A DNA stretch of 37,487 nucleotides from Prevotellaceae bacterium (GTDB lineage Bacteria; Bacteroidota; Bacteroidia; Bacteroidales; Bacteroidaceae). The translations under genes and the position numbers were made by a program. Numbering within the stretch: the stretch's first letter is position 1; each line of letters opens with the position of its first letter. The stretch covers positions 1 to 37,487 of the forward strand of contig JAISGR010000049.1 in the NCBI GenBank assembly GCA_031262995.1, given 5' to 3'. Under the pieces are notes generated by a model. The model ran no database searches. It was not told the DNA's origin and saw nothing but the letters and a program-made list of their open reading frames with translations. Positions 7,544 to 15,575 of this stretch are shown one piece after another.

Positions 7544-10500
7544 ATGATAAACAAAAGACGATTAAAACAAGTATTGTTCATACTACTATGCATCAGTTCG
7601 GTCACTTCTGCCCAGACCTATAAATACATCGGAGTGGAAGACGGGTTGAGTAACCAACAAGTGTATGCCATACAGAAAGGACCCGAGGGTTATCTCTGGT
7701 TCCTGACTCGTTATGGAATAGACAGATACGACGGCAATAACTTCAAAAACTATACCCTGCTTGCCGGTGATACGGAGATCAACTCCATGCTGCACCTGAA
7801 CTGGCTCTACACCGCACACGACGGCGTGCTGTGGGAGATAGGACGAAAGGGGCACGTCTTTCGCTACGACGTCAACTACGATAAGTTCCAGCTGGTCTAC
7901 CAGCTTCCAGACAGCCTCTTCAAAGCGACGCCCGACTTTGTGTCGTATGCTTTTATCGACAGTCACAACCTGGTGTGGTTCTGTCACCACCAGCACTTCT
8001 ACCTGTACAACGGCGATACCGGCAAGGCAAGCACCCTCCCCAATCCGATCAGCGAAGAGATTCTCTGCATGGTACAGATTGACGACACACACTATGCCGT
8101 TGGTACCGTGCAGGGTGTCTACATCGTAGAACACCGGGGCGACCAAGTGACGGTTCTCCCCCATCCCGAGCTTTCCGAGATAGATGTGCAGACGGAAGCC
8201 ATCTGCCTGCACCAGCCGTCGCAAAAACTCTTTATCGGCACCCTGCTGCGCGACATGTATGTCTACGACCTGAAACAGCAAAAGCTGACGCAGCTCCATA
8301 CCGAACTGCGCGACGTGAGCATCACCTGCATCCGCCCCTACAACGACCACGAGCTGCTGATTGCCACCAACGGCGCCGGCGTGCACAAGATGAACACGGA
8401 GACCTATCACAGCGAACCCTATATTGTGGCAGACAACGACAGCTACAACGGCATGAACGGCAACAACATACACGATGTGTTTGTCGACGGCGAACGCATC
8501 TGGATGTCCAACTACCCCGTAGGCATCACCGTGCGCAACAACCTGTATGCCGCCTACAAATGGATCAAGCACTCCATCGGCAATCCGCAGTCGCTCGTCA
8601 ACAATCAGGTGAACTACATCCTCGAAGACCACGACGGAGACCAATGGTTTGCCACCAACAACGGCGTGAGCCTCTATCAGCCGAAGACCAACCGGTGGCA
8701 CTCCTTCATGAACACCACTGGAACGAACGACTCCGACCAGAACCACATCTTCCTCACGCTGTGCGAGATTAAACCCGGCACCATCTGGGCGGCAGGCTAC
8801 ACGTCGACCATCTACGAGATCAACAAGCGAACCCACGCCATCACCGCGCTCACCCCTGCCACCTATCAAGCCAACCACCTGCGACCCGACAAATACATCC
8901 GCTCCCTTGTGCTCGACTCCGAGGGGAAGGTATGGTCGGGCGGCTACTACAACCTCAAGGTGCTGGACTTCCATGCCGAGAAGGTGCGGCTGATCCCCGG
9001 CATGAACGGCATCACCGACATCATCGAAAGAGATGCCGCCTCCATGTGGATAGGTACTGCCACCGGGTTGTACCTGCTCGACAAACGGAGCGGCACGTTC
9101 CGCAACATACCGCTGCCCACCGAATCGTCCTACGTCACCACCCTCTGCACCACCCCCGAAGGGCTGCTCTATATCGGCACCAACAACTCGGGCATGGTGA
9201 TATACAACCCGCAGACCAACGAGATGCAACACTTCCACAAAGACAACTGCGGGCTGCTGTCGAACAGCATCAACACCATTCTTTATAACGGAGGACACTC
9301 CTTCCTCATCAGCACCGACCGCGGACTGACCAACTACAGCCCGCAGACCCGGACGTTCCGCAACTGGACACGGTCGCAGGGGTTGAAGACCGACCACTTT
9401 AATCCGCAGTCGGGCACCATGCTGAAGCGGGGAAACGTGGTGTTCGGGAGCACCGACGGTGCGGTGGAGTTCCCGCACGACATGTCGCTGCCGGGCACAC
9501 ATGCCACGAAGATGCTGTTCAGCGAGTTCAGGCTGTTCTACCAGACAGTCTATCCCAACGAGGAGAACTCCCCGCTGACAAAGCCGATTGACGCGACCGA
9601 AACGCTGCACCTGAAATATAACCAGAACATCTTCTCGATAGATGTCAACACCCTCAGCTTCGACAATCCGGCATTGCCGCTCTACACCTGGAAGATGGAG
9701 GGGTTCTACGACCAATGGAGCCAGCCCGACGCCAACCACCGCATCCGCCTGACCGCCCTCAACCCAGGCAACTACCGGTTCTGCATACGTGCCGTGTCGA
9801 GCGAAAACAAGGATGTGGTGCTGGCAGAACGTTGCATGGATGTGATCATCAGCCAGCCGTTCTGGCGGACGATGTGGGCATGGCTGTTCTACATCGCGGC
9901 AGCCGTGGGCGTGGCATTCGCCATCCACCGCTACATCAACATGAAGCGTGAGCGCAAGGTGTCCGACGACAAGATACGCTTCTTTGTCAACACGGCGCAC
10001 GACATACGCACCCCGCTCACCCTCATCAAGGCGCCGCTCGAAGAGATCAGCGAGAAAGAGCCGCTCACCGATACCGGCGCGGGCAATGTGGACATTGCCC
10101 TGCGCAACGTCAACTCCCTGCTGCGCCTCACCACCAACCTGATCAACTTCGAACGCGCCGACACCTACTCGAACACGCTCTATGCCAACGAGTACGAGCT
10201 GAGCGCCTATATCAACGACACCGTAGACGCCTTCCATTCGCTTGCCGAGACCAAGCACATCAGCCTGACCTACCGCAACGAGGCGGGCTACCTCAACGTG
10301 TGGTTCGACAAGGACAAGATGGACTCCATCCTGAAGAACATCCTCTCGAACGCCATGAAGTACACGCCCGACAACGGCAGCGTGGACATTGTGCTGGAGG
10401 CATCGTCCAACCACTGGAGCATCGAAGTGAAGGATACCGGCATCGGCATTCCCGCCTCCGACCAGAAGCAGCTCTTCCGCAACCACTTCAGGGGCAGCAA

Positions 10501-11572
10501 CGCCATCAACTCCAAGGTGACCGGCAGCGGCATCGGACTGTTGCTCGTGTGGAAGCTGGTACGGCTGCACAACGGAAAGATCATCTTCAACAGCGAAGAG
10601 AAGAAGGGTACATACATCAAGATTGTCTTCCCGAAGACATTCAAGGGACAGCCCGGCAGAAGCCCGCGGAAGCAGCCGCAGCCGGAAAGCAACACCACCT
10701 ACTCCGCGGCAGGCGTACCGGTGGAGATATACGCCAATCCCGAGACGCAGCCAACCGGCGCCGCCAAACCGCCAATTGCCGCCAACGGGCAGCAACCGCA
10801 CATCCTGATAGTAGAAGACAACGACGAGCTGCGCACCTACCTGCTCAACACGCTGTCGGAGCACTATGCCGTGCAGGTGTGCGGCAACGGCAAGGAGGGA
10901 CTGGAGTGTGCACGGAAGGAGATGCCCGACCTCATCATCTCGGATGTTATGATGCCCGAGATGAACGGCGACGAGATGTGCCGGATCCTGAAGAGCAACA
11001 TGGAGACGTCGCACATCCCCGTCATCCTGCTCACGGCGCTGAACAACGACCGGAACATCATAGAGGGTCTAAACACCGGCGCCGACGAATACATCGTGAA
11101 GCCGTTCAACATCGGAATCCTGCGGGCTACCATTGCCAACATCCTCAACAACAGGGCGCGGCTGAGACACCGGTACTCCAACCTGCACGACACGGACAAA
11201 GCGGCAGAGAACGAAGAAGAGGAATCCACGGGAAGCAGCGAACTCGACCGCAAGTTCATTGACTCCATCAAGAAATCGGTGGAAGAGAACATGACTGACC
11301 CCTCCTTCAATGTCGACACCCTCTGCACCCTGCTCTACATGAGCAGAACCAGCTTCTACAACAAGCTCAAGGCGCTCACCGGACAGGCGCCTGCCGACTT
11401 CGTCCGGCTGATACGGCTGAAACGGGCGGCGCAGATGCTCAAAGAGCAACGGTACAGCGTAACCGAAATTGCCGAGACAACGGGATTCAACGATGCCAAG
11501 TACTTCAGGGAAGTATTCAAGAAGCATTTCAACATGAGTCCCAGCCAGTACGCCAAGAACGCCTCCATGTAA
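7544..11572 (+). CDS. Hybrid two-component system sensor/regulator (HTCS): beta-propeller sensor, Y_Y_Y, HisKA, HATPase, receiver, AraC HTH
   Basis: N-terminal GVEDGLSNQQVYAI and propeller repeats; FFVNTAHDIRTPLTLIKAPLEEI H-box; DTGIGIP; receiver DLIISDVMMPEMNGDEMC; AraC end FNDAKYFREVFKKHFNMSPSQYAK. Confidence 0.95.
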   Translation: MINKRRLKQVLFILLCISSVTSAQTYKYIGVEDGLSNQQVYAIQKGPEGYLWFLTRYGIDRYDGNNFKNYTLLAGDTEINSMLHLNWLYTAHDGVLWEIGRKGHVFRYDVNYDKFQLVYQLPDSLFKATPDFVSYAFIDSHNLVWFCHHQHFYLYNGDTGKASTLPNPISEEILCMVQIDDTHYAVGTVQGVYIVEHRGDQVTVLPHPELSEIDVQTEAICLHQPSQKLFIGTLLRDMYVYDLKQQKLTQLHTELRDVSITCIRPYNDHELLIATNGAGVHKMNTETYHSEPYIVADNDSYNGMNGNNIHDVFVDGERIWMSNYPVGITVRNNLYAAYKWIKHSIGNPQSLVNNQVNYILEDHDGDQWFATNNGVSLYQPKTNRWHSFMNTTGTNDSDQNHIFLTLCEIKPGTIWAAGYTSTIYEINKRTHAITALTPATYQANHLRPDKYIRSLVLDSEGKVWSGGYYNLKVLDFHAEKVRLIPGMNGITDIIERDAASMWIGTATGLYLLDKRSGTFRNIPLPTESSYVTTLCTTPEGLLYIGTNNSGMVIYNPQTNEMQHFHKDNCGLLSNSINTILYNGGHSFLISTDRGLTNYSPQTRTFRNWTRSQGLKTDHFNPQSGTMLKRGNVVFGSTDGAVEFPHDMSLPGTHATKMLFSEFRLFYQTVYPNEENSPLTKPIDATETLHLKYNQNIFSIDVNTLSFDNPALPLYTWKMEGFYDQWSQPDANHRIRLTALNPGNYRFCIRAVSSENKDVVLAERCMDVIISQPFWRTMWAWLFYIAAAVGVAFAIHRYINMKRERKVSDDKIRFFVNTAHDIRTPLTLIKAPLEEISEKEPLTDTGAGNVDIALRNVNSLLRLTTNLINFERADTYSNTLYANEYELSAYINDTVDAFHSLAETKHISLTYRNEAGYLNVWFDKDKMDSILKNILSNAMKYTPDNGSVDIVLEASSNHWSIEVKDTGIGIPASDQKQLFRNHFRGSNAINSKVTGSGIGLLLVWKLVRLHNGKIIFNSEEKKGTYIKIVFPKTFKGQPGRSPRKQPQPESNTTYSAAGVPVEIYANPETQPTGAAKPPIAANGQQPHILIVEDNDELRTYLLNTLSEHYAVQVCGNGKEGLECARKEMPDLIISDVMMPEMNGDEMCRILKSNMETSHIPVILLTALNNDRNIIEGLNTGADEYIVKPFNIGILRATIANILNNRARLRHRYSNLHDTDKAAENEEEESTGSSELDRKFIDSIKKSVEENMTDPSFNVDTLCTLLYMSRTSFYNKLKALTGQAPADFVRLIRLKRAAQMLKEQRYSVTEIAETTGFNDAKYFREVFKKHFNMSPSQYAKNASM

Positions 11573-11630
11573 CATATACGATGCTCTTTGTTACGCTTGT
11601 AACGCACTATGTAACGCGGAAATAAGAAAG
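11568..11630. repeat. Array H (degenerate): about 3 x 21-bp units headed TGTAAC/TGTTAC
   Basis: tgtaacatatacgatgctctt / tgttacgcttgtaacgcacta / tgtaacgcggaaataagaaag; starts at 11568, 11589, 11610; unit 2 has GTTAC-GCTT-GTAAC. Confidence 0.45.
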
Positions 11631-11668
11631 TGGAAACAGAAGCAAAACGTGTATCTGCTTTTCTTCCA

Positions 11669-11676
11669 TACCTTTG
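11669..11676 (+). promoter_or_regulatory. Putative -7 box TACCTTTG upstream of the esterase fusion gene
   Basis: TAnnTTTG match 23 bp before the ATG at 11699. Confidence 0.45.
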
Positions 11677-11698
11677 CAACCATTGCTATACAGAAATC

Positions 11699-14600
11699 AT
11701 GAAAATACAAAGATTTATCCAGCTGCTTGCCCTGTGCTGCTGCCTGTGGGCGCTTCCCGCGCAAGCCAAAGTGAAATTGCCCCGCCTGATAAGCGACGGC
11801 ATCGTATTCCAACGACACGCCCCCATCCGCGTATGGGGATGGGCTGACCCGCGCGAACGGGTCACGCTCTCCTTCCTGGGAGAGACCTACAAAGCCCGCG
11901 CCGACAAGAACGGACAATGGAGCATCACCCTGCCCGCACAGGAAGCCGGCGGTCCCTACACGCTCAAGGTGAACGAACTGGAAGTGAACAACGTGCTCAT
12001 CGGCGAGGTGTGGCTCTGCTCCGGACAGTCGAACATGGAAACCCCGATGGGACGGGTAGCCGAGATGTTCCCGCAGGAGATTGCCGCCATCAACAACCCG
12101 ATGATTCGGCACTTCAAAACCGCGCTGCGCCACGATGTGAACGGTGCTGCCGACGACCTGCAAGGGACGTGGCAGGAGGCAACGCCGCAGCACATCCTCG
12201 ACTTCTCGGCGACTGCCTACTTCTTCGGGAAGTACCTCTACGAGCATTTCAAGGTGCCCATCGGTCTCTTCAACTCCAGCGTGGGAGGCTCGCCCATCGA
12301 GGCATGGCTCAGCCCGGAAGCTGCCAACCGGTTCCCCGACCTGAAGGGGCAGCTGAAGCAGCTCACCGACCGCGCGCTGCAAGACAGCGTCAGGCAAGCC
12401 ATGCAGGCGCTCCGTAACAATGCCGGCAACGGCAGAAACGGCGGAGGCGCAGCACCCGTGCCGCCGCCACCTCCCGTCGATGCCGGCGCTGCCAAGTGGA
12501 TGCGCGCCGACTGGGACGATGCCGACTGGGCGCATATCTACATGCCCGGCTACCTGGGAGAGAAGAACATCCTGTTCAATAACGGCGTGATTTGGCTGCG
12601 CAAAACAGTCGAACTCCCGCCCTCGTGGGAGGGTCGGAGCGGCTACCTGCGCATGGGCACCCTGGTAGAGAGCGACTCCGCCTTTGTCAACGGGCAATAT
12701 GTGGGCAGCACCGGCTACCAGTACCCGCCGCGCAAGTATGCCATCCCTGCCGGCGTGCTCAAAACCGGGAAGAACGTCATTGCCATCCGCCTGACAGGCA
12801 ACTCGCGGGGAGGCTTCGTAGAGGAGAAACCCTACAAACTGATGGCAGGCACGGAGAGCATCGACCTCACCGGCGACTGGAAGTACCGCATCGGTCTCGA
12901 CTCGCCGCCCCAACCGGCATGGCCGCGACGCGGCGGAGCTGCCGCCCTCCGCATACCTGTGCCCGGGCAGAACAGTCCGACGGCGCTCTACAACGCCATG
13001 ATAGCGCCGGCGAAAGCATATACCATCAAAGGCGTGGTGTGGTATCAGGGCGAGGCAAATGCCGGACAAGCCAACTACGGCGAGCGCTTCGAGGCGCTGG
13101 TCGACACGTGGAGAACCACCTTCGACAAGCCCGACCTGCCCGTTATCTACGTGCAACTGCCCAACTTCATGAAGCCCGAACGCTATCAGGCAAACAGCAG
13201 CTGGGCGGTGACGCGCGACATCCAACGCCGCTCGCTTGCCATCCCCCACACCGGCATGATTGTCACGCTGGGACTGGGAGAATGGAACGACATCCATCCG
13301 CTGAACAAGCGGGACGTGGGTTACCGCCTGGCTTTGCAGGCACGACGCATCGCCTACGGAGAGACGGGATTCGTGAGCCACGGTCCCCAATTCAGCCGGA
13401 TCGAAGCCCGCAGAGACGGCAGCCTCATCCTCACATTCGACACCGACGGCTCGCGCATCGACTCCAACCTGCGCCTGCGCGGATTCTTCGTTGCCGGCAC
13501 CGACGGCAAGTACATGGAAGCCGAAGCCACCCCCATTGCCGCCGACAAGGTGAAGGTGTGGAGCAACGCCGTGCGGTGGCCGCAGTCCGTGCGTTACGCC
13601 TGGGCGGACAACCCCATGGACGCCAACCTCAAGGATGTGGAGGGACTGCCCGCCGGCACCTTCCAAGCCGGCATCGAGTTGCCTGCCGACACCTCGTCGC
13701 TCCCGTTGGTGTACGACGTCGAGAACAGGGGCATCGACTTCCCGGCGCCCGACATGCCGACAATGGACAAGCTCCCCGCCATCGAGACCCTGCCCGACCC
13801 CTTCGCATGGAGCGACGGCAAGGGACGCTCCACCGACTTTGCCGACTGGAGCCGCCACCGCGCCGAAATCATCCGGAAGCTGCAACACTACGAAATCGGT
13901 GAGAAGCCCGCCGTCGACCGCCGCCACATCCGCGCAAGCATGGACAAGGACACCCTGGTTGTGGAGATTACCCGCAACGGACAGACGCTCAGACTGACGG
14001 CGCCCATCACCTACCCCGACGAAAGACCCGACGCCGCGACCCGCTACCCTGCCATCATCGGCATCGGCTCGGGCAACGGCAGCCTGCCCGCAGACATCTT
14101 CAACCGCAGGAACATCGCACAGATTGCGTTCAACTTCACGCAAGTCATGTCGCATACGCAGAAGCGGGGCAGCGAACCCATCAACCGCCTCTATCCCGAG
14201 CTGGAACATATCGGTGCATACAGCGCCTGGTCGTGGGGCATCAGCCGCCTCATCGACGGGCTGGAGATGGTCGGCGCCAAGAGCGGCATAGACCTCAAAC
14301 ACCTGGCTGTATCGGGCTGCTCGTTTGCCGGGAAGATGGCGCTCTTTGCCGGTGCGCTCGACGAACGCATCGCACTGACCATTGCACAGGAACCCGGTGG
14401 CGGAGGCGCCGCTGCCTGGCGCGTGTCGGAGACGCTGGGCAATGTGGAGACGCTCGGACGCACCAACTACGCCTGGTTCATGGAAAGCATGGCGCAGTTC
14501 AAGGAGCAAAACATTGCCCGGCTGCCCATCGACCACCATGAGCTGTGCGCCCTCGTAGCCCCCCGCGCCCTGCTCATGCTGGGCAACACCGACTACGAAT

Positions 14601-14851
14601 GGCTGGCAGACGAAGCGGGATATGTATCCTGCCAAGCCGCCCGCAAGGTATGGGAGCAGTTCGGCATCGCTTCGCGCATGGGCTTCTCCATCGTAGGCGG
14701 TCATCCGCACTGCATGGTGCCCGACAGTCAACGTCCGGAGGTGGAAGCATTTGTCGACCGCTTCCTGCTCGGGAAAAAGGAGGCGGACACCGACATCACC
14801 TTCGCCCCGAATTTCGAAAAAGTAGACTGGGAAAAGTGGGTAAAATGGTAG
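11699..14851 (+). CDS. Secreted sialate-O-acetylesterase-like (SGNH) esterase fused to a CE15 glucuronoyl-esterase-like domain
   Basis: Signal peptide MKIQRFIQLLALCCCLWALPAQA; N-terminal LISDGIVFQRHAPIRVWG and WLCSGQSNMETPMG; C-terminal VSGCSFAGKMALFAGALDERIALTIAQEPGGGGAAAWR...GGHPHCM. ATG at 11699 preferred over 11630. Confidence 0.85.
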   Translation: MKIQRFIQLLALCCCLWALPAQAKVKLPRLISDGIVFQRHAPIRVWGWADPRERVTLSFLGETYKARADKNGQWSITLPAQEAGGPYTLKVNELEVNNVLIGEVWLCSGQSNMETPMGRVAEMFPQEIAAINNPMIRHFKTALRHDVNGAADDLQGTWQEATPQHILDFSATAYFFGKYLYEHFKVPIGLFNSSVGGSPIEAWLSPEAANRFPDLKGQLKQLTDRALQDSVRQAMQALRNNAGNGRNGGGAAPVPPPPPVDAGAAKWMRADWDDADWAHIYMPGYLGEKNILFNNGVIWLRKTVELPPSWEGRSGYLRMGTLVESDSAFVNGQYVGSTGYQYPPRKYAIPAGVLKTGKNVIAIRLTGNSRGGFVEEKPYKLMAGTESIDLTGDWKYRIGLDSPPQPAWPRRGGAAALRIPVPGQNSPTALYNAMIAPAKAYTIKGVVWYQGEANAGQANYGERFEALVDTWRTTFDKPDLPVIYVQLPNFMKPERYQANSSWAVTRDIQRRSLAIPHTGMIVTLGLGEWNDIHPLNKRDVGYRLALQARRIAYGETGFVSHGPQFSRIEARRDGSLILTFDTDGSRIDSNLRLRGFFVAGTDGKYMEAEATPIAADKVKVWSNAVRWPQSVRYAWADNPMDANLKDVEGLPAGTFQAGIELPADTSSLPLVYDVENRGIDFPAPDMPTMDKLPAIETLPDPFAWSDGKGRSTDFADWSRHRAEIIRKLQHYEIGEKPAVDRRHIRASMDKDTLVVEITRNGQTLRLTAPITYPDERPDAATRYPAIIGIGSGNGSLPADIFNRRNIAQIAFNFTQVMSHTQKRGSEPINRLYPELEHIGAYSAWSWGISRLIDGLEMVGAKSGIDLKHLAVSGCSFAGKMALFAGALDERIALTIAQEPGGGGAAAWRVSETLGNVETLGRTNYAWFMESMAQFKEQNIARLPIDHHELCALVAPRALLMLGNTDYEWLADEAGYVSCQAARKVWEQFGIASRMGFSIVGGHPHCMVPDSQRPEVEAFVDRFLLGKKEADTDITFAPNFEKVDWEKWVKW

Positions 14852-14859
14852 TTTATACG

Positions 14860-14867
14860 TACCTTTG
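14860..14867 (+). promoter_or_regulatory. Putative -7 box TACCTTTG upstream of the HAD gene
   Basis: TAnnTTTG match 24 bp before the ATG at 14892. Confidence 0.4.
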
Positions 14868-14891
14868 CCGCCTAACAATCATAAAAACCCC

Positions 14892-15308
14892 ATGTTAATA
14901 GCAGTAGATTTTGACGGAACCATCGTGGAGCATTGCTATCCGCGCATTGGTCGGGAGATACCGTTCGCCATAGATACACTGAAGATGCTGCAACAGGAAA
15001 AGCATCGCCTGATATTGTGGAGTGTGCGCGAAGGTAAGTTGCTGGATGAAGCAGTGGCTTGGTGCAAAGAAAGAGGAATCGTGTTTTATGCCGTCAATCA
15101 GGATTATCCTGAGGAGAGCAGGCAGGATGAGAACTTCTCGCGGAAACTGAAAGTCGATTTGTTTATCGACGATCGCAACTTGGGCGGGCTTCCCGATTGG
15201 GGGCTTATCTACCGAATGATTAAGGAAGACAAAACCTTCCAGGAGGTGTACGCCGAGAACAACAGCCTGCCCGAAGACGGTAAGCGCAAAAAGAGGTGGT
15301 TCTTTTAA
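14892..15308 (+). CDS. Small HAD-like hydrolase
   Basis: MLIAVDFDGTIVE motif I and VDLFIDDRNLGG motif; start moved from 14865 to the ATG at 14892. Confidence 0.8.
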   Translation: MLIAVDFDGTIVEHCYPRIGREIPFAIDTLKMLQQEKHRLILWSVREGKLLDEAVAWCKERGIVFYAVNQDYPEESRQDENFSRKLKVDLFIDDRNLGGLPDWGLIYRMIKEDKTFQEVYAENNSLPEDGKRKKRWFF

Positions 15309-15332
15309 GAACCGCCTCTTTCGTTTTTCCTG

Positions 15333-15477
15333 TTTCAAAGAGTTTGAAACGGGTATTTCAAAAGCTTTGAAACGGGTATTTCAAAAGCTTTGAAGCGAGT
15401 ATTTCAAAAGCTTTGAAACGGGTATCTCAAAAGCCTTGAGACGGCTATCTCAAAAACTTTGAGACGGGTATCTCAAA
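15333..15477. repeat. Array C: 6 full + 1 partial 23-bp tandem dyad units (TTTCAA-AAGC-TTTGAAA)
   Basis: Units start at 15333, 15356, 15379, 15402, 15425, 15448 (partial at 15471). Arms change together from TTTCAA/TTGAAA to TCTCAA/TTGAGA in the last full units. Confidence 0.97.
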
Positions 15478-15501
15478 CCAGGACACTTGACGACCATACA
15501 C

Positions 15502-15554
15502 AACGAGAGCGGATAAACACAGCCTTTTCGCAACTGTGTTTATCCGCTCTCGTT
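15502..15554. terminator. Long perfect hairpin (21-bp arms, 11-nt loop), probable bidirectional terminator
   Basis: AACGAGAGCGGATAAACACAG-ccttttcgcaa-CTGTGTTTATCCGCTCTCGTT between convergent genes. Confidence 0.85.
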
Positions 15555-15575
15555 ATGCGGTATTTCCTTCAGGGA

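Noticed and set aside
7586-11014. 1142-aa antisense ORF inside the HTCS gene
   Set aside because: GC-rich shadow ORF opposite a clearly recognisable HTCS. Other long antisense ORFs (11591-14878, 16659-17933, 22010-23161, 25939-27147, 27566-28855, 35546-37465) are rejected for the same reason.
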